DNA from: Saururus chinensis
Taxonomy: Eukaryota > Streptophyta > Magnoliopsida > Piperales > Saururaceae
Direction: 5' to 3'
Assembly: GCA_035235625.1 (NCBI GenBank)
Contig: CP141142.1
Span: 13,298,995 to 13,362,994, forward strand
Length of the DNA: 64,000 bases
Both the position numbers and the translations under genes were made by a program. Of this stretch, positions 22,666-35,308 are shown piece by piece (the first letter of the stretch is position 1; each line of letters opens with the position of its first letter). Under the pieces are notes generated by a model, which did not search any database, had not been told where the DNA came from, and saw nothing but the letters and a program-made list of their open reading frames with translations.

Positions 22666-23923
22666 GCTCCCCTTACCTCAAAAATAAAAAAAAGAATTTG
22701 ACGTAAACATGAAGAAAGGAATAAACATGAAAAAAGGTAGCTGGTCCAAATCTAGCCTCATCCACGCTCATCCTTTGATGGATAAAAAGAAGAGAATATG
22801 GAGATAAAAAATAGGAGATGAATGAAGGGGGAAAAGAGTAGGAGAAGAAAGCGGAGACAAAGGAGAAGGATGCCTGCCATGGGGATGAGTGATTATAAAT
22901 TAATTGATGGGGAAAATAAGTAATTATGAAGGAACCTCAGACAATAGTCTAGGGGCAGGAGTAACAACTATCTTTAATTATTTTGTGTGAATTATGTAAA
23001 CAAGCATGCAAAATCTACATTTTAGGTAAGTTATTTGAAAGTTTTATAATTAAGGTAAGTTTTTTTATACTTTAGGAAATATAATTGTAAGTTTTTTATT
23101 GTTTAGGTAAATTATTTTGTAAGCTTTTACATTTGGGGCACATTAATTTTTGGGTCAAATATTTTTTGTCTTCCTTCCTCTTTGCACTTCTGAAAATTTG
23201 CCTAATTGTTTTTTCAAAATGACCTGAATCGGACATAAATGACTTTTCATTGAAAGGAAAACTTTATTATTGTGTAAGGAGAGTTTATTGTTAATTATTC
23301 CCTGCCCCATAATAAGTGTAGTCGGGATTAAGAAACCAAAATGAAATCAATTTAGTTCACATTTATTTTCAAATTCAAACACTTGAGACTAGATGAAGTA
23401 TATGGCTCCATTTACCAAATAAAGAAGAAAAAAAGATCTATTTATTTACTTACATAGTATATTTAGGTTTTTGGTTAATATAAGATAAAATTGAGACATT
23501 TTGCTAAATTTGAGTCGGGCAATTGAGTTATTGGGTAAGTGAGGATATTGTTGGGGTTTCAATAACCCCATTCTTATAACTTATGCTATTTTCTTGTTGC
23601 AAATAAAACAAATGCATAGAATTATTGAGATAGTAACAAAGACGACATTTTGGCTTGTTTGGGTAGGTTTTTTTTTTCTACGTTTGCTTGTTTCACTTTG
23701 GGAAAATTTTAAGAATATAGGAAAAAACCAAAAGTATTGTGCCCAAATAGTAAAAAATCTAAATATATTCTATTTAAATTGCAAAAACTAAAAAAATGCT
23801 CAAAACATTAATTCGCAAAAATCGGAAAAATCTCTGAAAATTTAAAAATTCAGTGAAATAATTTAGGTAAAGGCCCATTTCGCTGAAACTAGCCAAATTT
23901 TCATCATACTATTGGAACAACAC
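22666..23923. other. Unassigned intergenic DNA
   Basis: No conserved coding motif. A degenerate tandem motif of roughly 35-45 bp (TTTAGGTAAGTTATTT-like) recurs at about 23020-23130. Nothing resembling the second exon of the neighbouring BAHD pseudogene was found here. Confidence 0.5.
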
Positions 23924-24364
23924 CTGAATCAAGAGCAGGGGGCAGTCGAGGATCCCACTTGAACCAGGAACATCATAGAGAAGATCGTCCGAACCAGGGA
24001 ATGGAGGCTGAAGATTATCCTCGAATTGGGCAAGCATGAGGTCGGTGTCAGCCTCAATGAAGAGGATGCCCTCCCCAGTGCATTCCATGCTGAGCTTCCG
24101 GTTTGGGCCTTCCCTCAGCCTGCCGGCGAAAGGGTAGTATGGAACAAGTGATCTGGATAGGGCATCTCTAATGATAGCAGCAGGGTCTCTCCCTTCCATC
24201 CTGGGATCCGCCCGGTAGAACTGGATGATCGGCACATGGAACCGGAGGGTTTCTTGATCGTCTATGTCTGATAGCAGCTTCTACTCATGTGGGGTGGGCG
24301 CGAAAGGTATCACAAGTACGGATTCTTGCCTCCTAACGTAGATTTCGAGCTTGGAGGAGGCCAT
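23924..24364 (-). pseudogene. BAHD acyltransferase, first exon, pseudogene
   Basis: BAHD enzymes move an acyl group from acyl-CoA to an alcohol or amine in the cytosol. The ATG at 24364 starts MASSKLEIYVRRQESVLVIP, and the frame reads FAPTPHE, an in-frame TAG (24281-24283), then [50 protein letters not shown] and [17 protein letters not shown]. It ends LLLIQ at a CAG|GT candidate splice donor (23924). The order and wording match the N-terminal half of the benzyl-alcohol/alcohol acyltransferase clade. The HxxxD and DFGWG motifs belong to the missing second exon, not found downstream on this strand. The stop and missing half indicate a dead gene fragment. Substrate cannot be told. Confidence 0.85.
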
Positions 24365-24543
24365 GAATCCAAAGAGGAGAAGGTAAATGAAGGTGAACGA
24401 TGAATGTGTGGGATGACATGCTGTGCTTTTGTAGGTTTTCTCTTCGAGTCCATACTTCAATAAGTCTGCCACATGAAAATTCAAATCCCTTTGTGAAAGC
24501 TTCCCCAGCGGAGTACACAGTGTACATATTAGTGCATGCCGCA

Positions 24544-25570
24544 TCGGTGAAGCTTCACGATTGGATATGACTTTGCCACATGATACTCATGCCGAGTCTT
24601 GGATGTTCTCTCTCGACTCTCTTCTTGCCATGCTGGAGATATGAAGAGATTGGGTAGCCACTTAGAGTGGTCCATCAATGACAACTAGTAATTTGTGCTC
24701 TCTCTGTCCTATATTAATAGCTATATTTAAAAAAATAGTAATTTTTATTAAATAGTAAAATCTACATAAAAAAAATAAGCTTATGATACTCTCTTTCAAG
24801 TAACCAGCTACTTAAATTTAACAAATTGAAGCTATTAATATGAACAAACCTTTTTGGTTAATAGAGCTATTAATTTAAAATGGAGGGAGTATCTTCTAAC
24901 TTTGCGAGCAACTATTTAGGCATGCATAAGTATACAAGAAATTCGAGCTCAATGCCAATATCTATTGTACATGCATGAGTCGTTTTAGATATGTGCTCAC
25001 AAATTACTGCACATGTCAAGTAGGTATTGGTTGTTGAGCAGCATTTTCCTGTACAGGCTACACGTACTAAATTAGTATTTCTCTAAATTTTTTGGTGTCT
25101 ACTCTTTTTCTCATTTAACAAATGTTGTTCATGAGTCATTTTAGGGTCATGGTCATGTCCAAACCACTGTATTCATTCATACTCGTATTTAAAGAATTAG
25201 CACCCTACGTAGTGAATCATGTTGGTGAAAGCACACATCCAAATTACACTTTAGAACTTCTAGTTTATGTGGTAGATTGATGTTTTTTCTTGTGTTAGAA
25301 TTGTTTTGTTAAGGATATTCAGGGTGAGAATTTGGAGAAGAGTCACCCGAGAATCCGTAAATTGATTTTGTTTATTATTATAAACAATGTTTAAAAACTC
25401 AAGATTCGGACTCCACATCTAATACCATGGAGCTGAGTCGATTCAAAGTTTTGATTGAGTCACAATGGAGTCATGTAGGATCAAAGTTTTCATTTTTGAA
25501 TAAATTTCATATTTATAATAATAAAACTTTAGCAAATTCGCACAATATATTTGGTCTAAAGTGGGGGTGG
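24544..25570. repeat. Tandem segmental duplication, copy 1 (upstream of BAHD exon)
   Basis: Starting at GGTGAAGCTTCA, this stretch matches 25736-26084 and then 30708-31026 and about 32952-33110 in the same orientation. Shared landmarks include GCCATGCTGGAGAT, TTACTGCACATGTCAAGTAG, TCATTTAACAAATGTTGTTC and TTTAGAACTTCTAG. The copies differ by many substitutions, so the duplication is old. Insertions in one copy have matching empty sites in the other. Confidence 0.85.
24698..24889. mobile_element. Stowaway-like MITE (Tc1/Mariner type), 192 bp
   Basis: Terminal inverted repeats of about 28 bp: the left reads CTCTCTCTGTCC...TTAATAGC and the right complement CTCCCTCCATTT...TTAATAGC. The right flank is TA, the left TG, consistent with a decayed TA duplication. 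The duplicated copy at about 25895 lacks it, giving an empty site. Confidence 0.8.
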
Positions 25571-27322
25571 GGTGAAATTTGTGCCCATTAGCGGATCAAT
25601 TCAGCGAGTTTGCTGGTGCACACACTAGTCAATGCAAGTACAAGTTAGCAGATAACATATTCGACATCACATGAATTATATGTATGCCATCAATTATGTA
25701 CTGGATGGATGGTAAACTTTCACTAGTTATACCGCTGGTGAAGCTTCATTATTGAATTTGACTTCGCCACATGATATTTGTGCTGAGTCATGGATGTTCT
25801 TCTTGAGCTCTCCTCTTGCCATGCTGGAGATTAGGATCAGTGATGTCAAAGGATTGGGTGTCCCCTTTAGTCATCCATTCGTGATTCTCCTAATCGTTTG
25901 TTTCTTCTAAATTTATGTGCAATTATTTAGGTATTCATAAGTATACATAAAATTCTTGCTAAACACAAATATCTATTGGACATGCACAAATCATTTTCGA
26001 TATGGGCTAACAAATTACTGCACATGTCAAGTAGGAATTGATGTTGAGCCCCATTTTCTCATACACTACATATACCAAATTATTGAGGAATGTGCAAAAA
26101 TGACCCTAAAATACATTATATTACACAAAATATCTCATACTTTTACGTAATACACAAAATGACCCTATGCATAAGTAAATCTCTACACATGTGACATGAA
26201 TTATTGAAAATACCCTTTTCACATTTCCTTCCTTTTAACTACACCAACTCACCTTTTCTCATTTCTATTAGTTCTGACTTCGACTTAGTCACCTTTGCCA
26301 TAGGCTCTGCCACTAAATTGGCCACCTTCATTGCCAACTTCATCGTCTTTGCTAACAGTTCCACTTCATCTGAATTTGTCTTCACCTTTTCCTCCTCCCC
26401 TCTTCTTCCACCTCGTCCTCTTTTGCCTCCTCCCCCTTTTCTCCTTAGTCGCGTCTACTTTGTCCCTACCAGAATCTAATAAGATCGGCTACAAATTAGC
26501 TGACAAACCAACTAAGAATTTGATTTTTTTCTCCACCGGCTCAAATCTTAAAAAATGAACTTATAAACACATTAAACTACTCAAAACAAAGAGTGGGTTT
26601 TATTTTTACTTGATTCTGAGCTTTCTCTAATACTAATCCAAACCTCGTACCGACAGTTGATAATTAGATTTATTGTAATAAAGGATATATAAGACAACAT
26701 TATGAGTAGCAGTATCTCCCTAAGTTTTATAATTAACTATCTTAACAAAGTACATAGAAAAAAATTAAAATAAAGAAAATTTTAAATATGAGACTGTTTT
26801 GGCTATTGGTTGTCTCCGGCACCGAAGAAATATATTCTCACTACTGGTGCCAAAGAAGAAGGTGGTCTCTGGCGTTGGACTTTATGATAGTAGACAATAA
26901 GCACATTCTACATTCAACAATCACTTGTTTAAAATTTAGATGAGAAGGAGGAGAGGAAGGAGAAAAGGAAAGGAAAGGGGAGGTGACAAAAGAGGAGAGG
27001 TGGAGAAGGTGATGGTGGAGGAGAAGGTGAATATAAAATCAGATGAAGAAGAGCTAGTGGCAAAGATGACGATGTTGGCAGTCGATGTGGCAAAGCCGGT
27101 GGTGGAGGCTGCAAAGCTGGTGCTGGGAGTGGAGGAGTCGAAGTCGGAGCTATTGGAAAAGAGAAATAATGATTTGGTTAAGTAAAAAGGAAAAAGAAGA
27201 AAGCAGTATTTTAAATCATTTATGCTACATGTGTGGAGGTTTACATGTACATAAGTCTTTTTTGTGTATTACATAAAAGTAGGAGACATTTTGTATAATA
27301 CATTATATTCTAGGTCATTTTG

Positions 27323-30300
27323 TGTAATATCCCTAATTTTCCCGAGTTTCAAAATTTAAATACGTGGAAATTATGGTGTTTGACCTATTGACATTCTTAT
27401 TAGAATAACTTTCTCCCTAGATAAAATTTGGGGCTGAACCTAATTCTATTAGAAATTAGACTGAAAGAGCTTCGAAATGCCACCAAGAACGTGCGAATCG
27501 GAGTCCGGATGAGGGAGAAACGACCGTCTAAAGTTAAACATATCATGCAGGACCCGTTTACCCGAACTGAATGCGCGAACTGTCTGTTTAAGTTGAATGT
27601 GGGCCCGATAAATTACTGTTCCGAAATTGGGTTTTTGAGGTCTAATTCCTCATGGGATTAGGAGCCCTAATCCCATACCTATAAAAGGCCTTCTTAGGGC
27701 ACAATTTGGGGGTCTTTTTGCCTGATCAAAGTAGAGAATTGAGGCTTTTTGGAGGGGAAAAGGATGAGCCATCATTAGAATTTTCCGGCGAGACTCCGGC
27801 GAAGCATTGGCGATGTGGATCGATGACAAATCGGCCTGCGAGGTAGGATTTTGAATCAACATCAAAGATAGTTTATTATTAAAATATAAATCGTTTTTAT
27901 AATGTTGTGAACAGTGATATCTGTAATCACTGTTTACTTTTGGATGTTTTCTATCTGCCGGCCAGTCACCGGCCGACCGCTGGTGGCTGGACCTATTGCG
28001 AGGGAGGGCCATGCCGGTCCTGGCCGAGGCGGCTTTGGATCCGGCTACCATGACGGCGGCGGATTTGCTGCCGTCGGTTCACCACAACAAAAAAAAAAGA
28101 GAGGAGTCTTACAGTGACGCGGCGCAGCCGCCGGCTAGGGAATGGACCAGGGCTACCGGAATCGCCATAAAATGGCGATCCGGTCAAGCCCAGCCCATCG
28201 GTCGGCCGTAGTGGCCTACCGTTGTGACGGCACTGCCGGATTTAAAAAAAAAAAGGGACAGAAAAAAAAGGGCGGCCTTTGGCCGCTGGCTAGCCACCGG
28301 GCGGCGGCGAAAAATGTGCGGTCAATTCCGCTGTTCGTCGGTGGTCCGGGAACACCTGGGCCGCCCCTCCTTCGTCGCAGTCCTGGCGGTGCCGCCAGAG
28401 GCCGAATGGGGCCTCTGGCCAGTCGTGGAGAAGATGGCCTGCGATCCGGGTTGTTAGCGGCCGGACCGGGTTGGGTTTCCCAACCCGATTCGGTTCGGTC
28501 TGATTTGATAAAAAAACAACAAATGAAGGGTTGTGAACCGGGTCCGGTTCAGTAGGGTTTAGGTGTGGGAAAAATCTTAGAAAATTACTATTGGACCTGG
28601 AGAGGTTTGGGACTATTCTGACCGAGTTTCAGATTGGGGAAAAATCCTAGAGATTGTGAAATGACTTTTTTACCCTTGATAGTTAAATCATCGTGTGAGA
28701 ACCATTTGCCCGACTTCGGGGCCCTGGTTCAGGGGCCTAGGAGTTTATTTAAAAATTGGGAAAATTCTCAATAAGATTTTAATAGGTAAAATATTTATAG
28801 GCCAAATATCTTGGAGAAGAAAAATACCAATGAGTGGTTAATTGACCATTTTACCCTTGAGGTTTATAGTAAACCATTAAGCAACCTGGGTCGGTTCAAG
28901 GGGTTCACGACCCCGTCACAAGCCAGGAAAATTACACAGGGTCCATGAAGTCAAGTAGTACCCTTGAGTTAATTTTGGTCCCATTGGATGACATTAAGGC
29001 CTTAAACCAAATGATAGAATTACCCCTATGCAAACTGGCCCGCATTCGCATGGATGTTGTTAATGGGCCAATATGATACTAAAATCTTTTGAGAGGTTAA
29101 AGAATTACCCAAGTGCAGAGAGGACTGTATCCAATGTTGAATAATTACTCTAATGCCCTTGGGTGTATTACGATAAGTTTAATAAAGATTTAATAAGTTA
29201 ACCCATGGAGGGTTAGGGCAGGAGAGCTCGAGTAATTATAATATCATTGTTGATTTTGATTATTGATATTATGATATGCTTAGACCTATGTAGTTCTTAT
29301 GGTTTATGTTGTTCTTTGTTTCGATTTATGATATTGATGTTGTGATAGTAATTTATCAGTATCTTTAAATTATTGAAAGAATAATTGTTTGGGGTTTGAT
29401 AGCTTTGGATTGGGCAAGAACACCTAATCAAGATAAAAACTAAAATACCTCAGAGGGGTCTGGGACTAGTTCATACAGTGAACAAAGCCTTTGACCTGAC
29501 GATTTGCCTTGGTTGATGAACCGATGGCATGTCTCGAGTTGTAAACCTTAGTCTAGAAGTGACTAATAGGGTTTGGGATAGTCATTGGGAATCCTGGCTT
29601 ATAGATGAGCAAGATAGGGTTCAGAATGGTTTCTTAAGTTTTAGCTCTATTGAGGAGCTGCTGATTTGACCGTGTAGTTGCACCTCCCCATTGGAGGGAG
29701 TTCTTTGTGAGCCGGGCTCACCGCAGATCTATTGATGATCTTTTAGTGTACACGCAATTAGGGTCACTGACATCCTGCTTGGTTGGCGTCTTTGACCACT
29801 TCTGTTCAGGAGCAGTTGTGGGCCATGCCCTTGCACTCCCGTCAGGTCCTTATGGGCTAGGTTGGGAGATGACACTTCCTGGAGGATTCCAGGGGCCTGG
29901 TGGATTCCAGGGTGTTTCTTATCATTTGTCACTTAGGTTGACATCTGATGTGTTTGTCTGTCTTTGGGATTAGACGGGAATATTAATTATCGAACAATGG
30001 TTCGAGAAATAATTAATAACATTGATTAATATTGCTTGTTTAATTAGAACAAGTGGAACGATTAAAGGACTTGCATAAAATGTAGGTTGCTTGAAAATAC
30101 TTAAGCATTGCATGGGTGATGCTATGCTTCTTAGTATAGTGTAGTTTTTAGGCAGAACTACGTCTGGATCCGATCTTGTTGGAAACATTAGAGATGTTGT
30201 CTGATGAGTACGTAGGCAACTAACATCGGGTGATATTGGCCCGATCCGAAAAATACTAATTAAACCTTTTGTCCATTGGAAGCTCTTCTCCTGAAGGCTG

Positions 30301-30682
30301 GAGATGATCCATTGTGGTTGTGGTTGTTGTTTGGTTTGCTTTATTGCAGATTCTCTAGGCGATGACAAGTGAGACCAAGGCAGGCGAGCTCAAGAGGTTT
30401 CCGCATTTTTGAAACTCCGATACGTAAGTGTACTTTAAGCGTGAGAGTCAACTTGTTATTTATTTTCAGACGGGTGACAGACTTGTACTTAGATGGATGA
30501 GTTGGTCTTTATGAATTTTTAGATGTTAAATAATATCATATGATTTCATATTCGTATTTGTGAACCCCAGTTATCATGACTTGGATATTTAATCGAAGGG
30601 TTTGTTTTGTATTTAAAGAAAAAAAATTTTTACCTACCGTTCGTGCTATTTAAAATTGCTTTTAAAAATCCGGGTCATGACA
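27323..30682 (+). mobile_element. 3.36 kb solo LTR, family B (gypsy-like), perfect TSD
   Basis: Begins TGTAATATCCCTAATTTTCC and ends CCGGGTCATGACA. A perfect 5 bp duplication TTTTG flanks it (27318-27322, 30683-30687). It carries a GC-rich block (about 27950-28500), a TATA box and no pol motifs, so it is read as a solo LTR. The size and termini suggest a Tekay/Del-like chromovirus, which is inference. It interrupts the right arm of the foldback MULE and is therefore younger. Two more copies, truncated and fused in inverted orientation, occupy 38180-44767. Confidence 0.92.
27680..27687 (+). promoter_or_regulatory. Candidate TATA box of LTR B
   Basis: TATAAAAG lies about 360 bp into the LTR and is kept in altered form in the inverted copy near 44370 (TTTTTATAAGC). 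It is the likely start region for LTR transcription. Confidence 0.5.
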
Positions 30683-31497
30683 TTTTGGCACATTCCTCAA
30701 AATTATTTCTCTAAATTTTCATGTGTCCAATTTTTTTCTCATTTAACAAATGTTGTTCATGAGTTAGGTCAAGGTCATGATCATGTTGAAACCACTCTGA
30801 ATTCAATTGTACTCGTATTTAAAGGATTATCACCCTACGAAATTAATCATGCTGCTTAAAGCATACATCCAAATCACACTTTAGAACTTCTAGCTAATGT
30901 TGTAGTTTGTTGTTGATTCTTTTCTTAGAGTTGTTCTGTTAAAGATTAGGGGGAGGATATGGAGAAGATTTACCCAAGAATCCATGAATTGTTTATTTTT
31001 TTTCTTGCGAACAATGTTTAAAAACATAAGGGGTTGTTTGTGCGTTAAATTATTTAGAAATTGAAGTAGAAATGAAAGAAGAATTTTCTAATATTTCACC
31101 ACTAAATTAGAATTATGTTTAGTAATGGAAGTTTTAATAATAAATTTTGATGTCGTGTCAAACCTATTTTTAAAAGTTTAAACTAATATAACTTTCTCTC
31201 CTAAATTCCGATATGCACATTCTCGGTACTATTGCACTCCTAAATTCGAGCCCTATTAAACAAGATCCCCCAAGGGTATGAACTTTTAAAGTGGGTCTAC
31301 CTATACGACATGCTTCTCAAGGCTCAAATTGGTATTAGAGGTAACCGTTGAAAAATAACGTAATCTATAATTCTAAAAAGGGGGCTAGGATCCGTAATTA
31401 GTGGAATCACCTCAAGAGGTGATTTGGTAATTTTGGCTGATGCCGGTTCGAAATGGCTTGGAATTAACTTTCGGGTGGAATTTTTAATTCTACCCAC

Positions 31498-32862
31498 TGA
31501 TAAGTATGAAATATATATCTATTTTATATACCTTTTTACCTTATTTGCTAGTATAGATTAGGTTAATTTAGAGTTAGTTATAGTTTATTTAGATTAATAT
31601 AGATATTAGTATTTTAGTTTAATTATTAATAATTTTGTAGTTATTAGTAGTTTAGATATGTATTTAAATCAAGTTAGAATTTTATTTATATTCTACATGT
31701 CTAAAATATGTATTTTATATTTTGTTAGTAAAGTGCGCTTATCGAGGTACTTTGACGATGTTTAGAATAATTCAAAATAATCTTGACATTCTTTAAAGTG
31801 ATTTGGACAACTTTTCGGAGTTATAAACATGTTAGAAATCATTATGGACACGAAGAAAAACTCAATGAACAAGAAATTGGACTGTCTAGAAAAACTGTCA
31901 AGATTGCAGAAACAGTGTAGCCGTTCGAACAGGCATGCAGGGAGTTCAAACGGGATAACGCGCAGTTTCCTTGTTTGAGTCAATTTTGAATCCTTTTCAT
32001 ATAGAACTTATTCCTAAAGATCTTATGCCTATAAAAAGATATATTTGGCTCAAAATTGAGGGTTGGCTAGTAGATTTTTTGAAGAGAAAAAAGAAAAAGA
32101 AGATGGAAGAGAACTCAAAGCTTTCAATAGAGATTCAAGTGCTTTCTTCTACCATGGAAGGCTAAACTTTTCTTTTACTTAGGAGTTGATGAAGTTATAG
32201 ATAAGTTTCAGTTTCTTTCCTTTTTAATTTAGATGTCAGTTGTGAATGATGACAATTGTATGATAAGGATTTCCTTTTTAATGGAAGAGCTTTTAATGTT
32301 TATTCAAGTCTATGTTAATTTATTGTCTTATAGATGATAGATTGATGTGGTTTTGATATTTTCATCGATTCTATTTTCTGTAATTTAGATGAGATGTTCA
32401 TATAATAGTTTTAATGTTAAGATAATTAATGAATTTGATGAGTTATACTAAGATTAGACGAGCCATGCCTATAGCTAGTTTAGTGTAGATGATTCGTGCT
32501 ATTGTCGAAGATAGTTCATGTCATGAATTTAATTAATGATTCTTTCTAAAGTAATTCTAGCTTGTAGCTGAGAATACTTGTTCATATTCACACTAAATTT
32601 AGATTAAAAATAAGAAATTATTATGGTTTTATAGTGGATTCAATTTTCTAAGTAAATTTCATTATATTAATCTCTTATTTTTAAACTAGTTGATTCCTTT
32701 CTTTTGCTTAATTTAAGTTTAAGTTCTTTCTAATTTTTAATCAGCAAATTCCTCTTTAGATTTAGTAATAATTCATCCGTCCCTGAGGTTCGACAACCCT
32801 TAAATACTTATTCTAGTACAATAACCTTGTACACTTGCAGAGGGTTTAATTATAAATGATCA
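31498..32862 (+). mobile_element. Solo LTR, family E, 1365 bp
   Basis: Begins TGATAAGTATGAAATATATA and ends ATAAATGATCA, flanked by a perfect TSD CCCAC (31493-31497; 32863-32867). Closely matches 41496-42914. The 3' end (GGTTCGACAACCCTTAAATA) resembles Athila/Tat-type gypsy LTR ends, but lineage is uncertain. It lies inside the Harbinger MITE. No internal coding region. Confidence 0.92.
32030..32038 (+). promoter_or_regulatory. Conserved TATA box of LTR E
   Basis: TATAAAAAG after CTTATGCC is present at the same relative place in the other + copy (about 42081) and, as TATATAAAGCC, in the - copy. Short TTCGAA-type words lie 55-110 bp upstream. Confidence 0.6.
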
Positions 32863-33110
32863 CCCACCTTCTCTAAATAAGCATGATTTCGATAATTCGG
32901 ATTGTAATTTGGGTAGAATCGATGAAAATTCAACATCCAAACGGCCCCTAAGACTCAGACTGACTCCTAAGACCATGAACCGAGTCGACTTGGAGTTTTG
33001 ATTAAGCCACAATGGAGACAAGTTGGATATAAGTCTTCTTTTTGGGACAATTTATTCATTTATACTAATCAAAATTGAGCAAAACTGCCGGATACATTTG
33101 GTCTAAAATA

Positions 33111-34589
33111 TAAAATTACAACACTCGTTATTATCAATTGTTTAGTCTTAGGAAAAAAATACTTTTATAGTAAGATAAAAAAGATGTCGGCAACTATATG
33201 ACACTACAAACAATTTCCTCAACATGAATATATAATCAAACAAAATTAACTTGTACCTGGTCACATGATCAAATACTTTGCTTAGTGTACGTAATTAGAG
33301 AAAAAAACAACAATATGATATAGTTGTTATGTGATTGTTTCCATTTACCAAGCCAATGTGATAAAATTTGGGAAGATGTTGACATAAATTATTTCTAGAA
33401 ATGCTTTTTAATTCCATTAGTGAGCTACTAACAAAATAATAAATCAAACCCCTTGGTTACAACATGACTCCCATAACTATGCACCTGATGCATATGTCAG
33501 ACGCATATTGGCCACATAATTTGGATCATGCGGTCCATAAAACTTAGGAGGCAGGTGGGTTTTATCACCCACCCGCTTTCTCATCTGATGCAATCCAATG
33601 GCTCGTGATGCGCTAAGCACCTAATTTTTGGTATACAACCCGACACATATTAACTTTTCCCTTAAACCATTAGTTTCAATAAATGGCTAATATTTTTCAT
33701 GAGTTAATTATTAGTTCCATTTTATGAGGTATAAATAGAGCAAGTTTTAATGAAAAATAATTGTGCAAAGAATAAGGAGTCAATGAAGTTGTTCGAGGTA
33801 GAACAAGCTTGGAGAGTTGATTGGGAGAGTCAAATGAGTAATTAATGGATTCATGTTTATTGGAGTCAGCAACGAAGTTTGACTCGGCTTGCAAAGGAGC
33901 CAAGTTGAGTCAGGAAGTTTTCGGAGTAAAAAAGGAGTTCTAAAACTATGCCTACAAATTTAGAGGTGAATGGAAGTTTGATTAAATCCTTGGATTCATG
34001 GGTGTTCAATAGGCCAAACTCACCATGCATGTGATTTTTTTAGATTTGGGCCAGGCGCTTCTTGTAAAATCTCCAAGTAAAGAGATTTACTAATGAAGTA
34101 AAAATTCATTGGTGGTGCAAAGGCCAACACACAATAAATGCATCAAGAGAGTATAGGTAAATTGAGTTCATGTGAATCCTAATTCACTACACCCATGAAG
34201 TATTTACCAAATCGATCCATTATACCAAGTTTAAACTATCGAACCACAAATGTGGGTAGTTTCCAAACCAAAGAAATGACCAAGTGAATGCATCCGACAA
34301 TGTCAAATAGGCCTTAAATTGTAAAACAAAAAATTTAAGACAAAATGTTGTTCCTTCATAATCAAAATTTCAAATGCATGCTATTTTCAAACTCTTTAGA
34401 AAAACCAAACCCACCTCCACCTAGGGATTATTGATACAAATCACCTAGCACCCCCACCTTTTTGCAGATACAACCACCTATAACAAAGGTAATTTTTAAA
34501 AAAATAAAAATGGATGGGTAGCGTGAACCCCATGGATTTTTGGTAAATAAAGCAAACATGGATGGGAGATGGGAACTTTGTTATGTTTT
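33111..34589. other. Unassigned intergenic DNA
   Basis: AT-rich single-copy-looking sequence without recognisable protein motif. A 68-codon frame on the - strand (33697-33903) has no family resemblance that I can name. Confidence 0.5.
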
Positions 34590-35128
34590 TTTGTTAGGGT
34601 AAATAAGAAGAATATACGTAATTAGTTTTACTCATGACTATGATGTGATCTGATATCTAGCGAGGAGGAGACCATATAACCTAGTTTATATAGTTAAAAC
34701 AAATGTAACTGATGAATCCTAACTATTGACTGGTAGATGGTAGGAGGCTAATATTTTGCGAAGTACATTGGGTGGTCATTAGATTTGCGCAATTTGTGTT
34801 ATACTATCATGAGTATGATGTGATCTAATATTTATTGATGACGATACCATATAACCTAGTTTCTATGGTTAGAAGATAGTTAACTGATTTCAATTAAATG
34901 TTGACTCGTAGTTAACTGATTTCGACTAAATCTATCCCTTCACATCACCGCAATATACTTATATGTCTACCTCCCCGTGGCATGCAAGGGGCAACGGAGG
35001 AATCGTTGGAGGCGAACATCGAGGTGCCGGATAGTTTCATGGTGTATAGAGTGATTATGCTAGATCAAAAGATGGGATGAATTTGGAGCAAACATTATGC
35101 GCATAACAAAGTTTCTTCATTAGGTATT

Positions 35129-35308
35129 GGTGGTGGCAGGTGGAAGTATAAAACAATCATTATTATTGCCCCCAGATGATGATGTTGTTAAATATAAGGT
35201 GAGGAACATATACACCATATCTATGCTTCCCACATTAGATTTAACATCTTCATCATCTGAATCGATAGTAATGATTGTTTTATACTTCCTCTTGCCACCG
35301 CCACATCC
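35129..35308. repeat. Hairpin 1: inverted repeat with arms of about 73 bp
   Basis: The arm from GGTGGCAGGTGGAAGTATAA pairs with the complement of the arm ending CTTCCTCTTGCCACCGCC. Pairing covers about 73 bp with roughly 10-12 mismatches by eye, around a loop of about 15-20 bp. Conserved at 52267-52428. Both arms read KTIIIIDSDDEDVK-like peptide when complemented, showing the arms are inverted copies of one coding-like module. Confidence 0.8.

Larger units (their letters stand above)
26085..30698. mobile_element. Foldback MULE-like transposon with long inverted arms
   Basis: The element starts GAGGAATGTGCAAAAATGAC and ends with the complementary GCACATTCCTC. Complementarity continues inward for over 350 bp: the left arm spans about 26085-26460, the right arm about 26930-27322 plus 30683-30698. 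It is flanked by a 9 bp duplication (CAAATTATT 26076-26084; AAAATTATT 30699-30707, one mismatch). A 9 bp TSD with long TIRs is the mark of Mutator-like elements. No transposase is present. A 3.36 kb solo LTR sits in the right arm; without it the element is about 1.25 kb. The duplicate host copy (near 25068) shows the empty site. Confidence 0.85.
31030..32948. mobile_element. Harbinger/Tourist-like MITE, split by an LTR
   Basis: It opens GGGGTTGTTTG and closes CAAACGGCCCC, near-complementary termini of the PIF/Harbinger Tourist type, with the 3 bp target duplication TAA on both sides (31027-31029; 32949-32951). The duplicate copy at about 25396 shows the uninterrupted site. Without the nested LTR (31498-32862 plus TSD) it is about 550 bp and non-coding. 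Confidence 0.75.
25733..33110. repeat. Tandem segmental duplication, copy 2 (split by two insertions)
   Basis: Copy 2 comprises 25733-26084, 30708-31026 and about 32952-33110. The breaks are a foldback MULE (26085-30698) and a Harbinger MITE (31030-32948). The BAHD exon itself is not repeated next to copy 2; only its upstream DNA is. Confidence 0.83.

Noticed and set aside
27996..28555. Overlapping Ala/Arg/Gly-rich frames in the GC-rich block of LTR B
   Set aside because: GC-rich DNA has few stops; frames are open on both strands and are not shared between the three LTR B copies.
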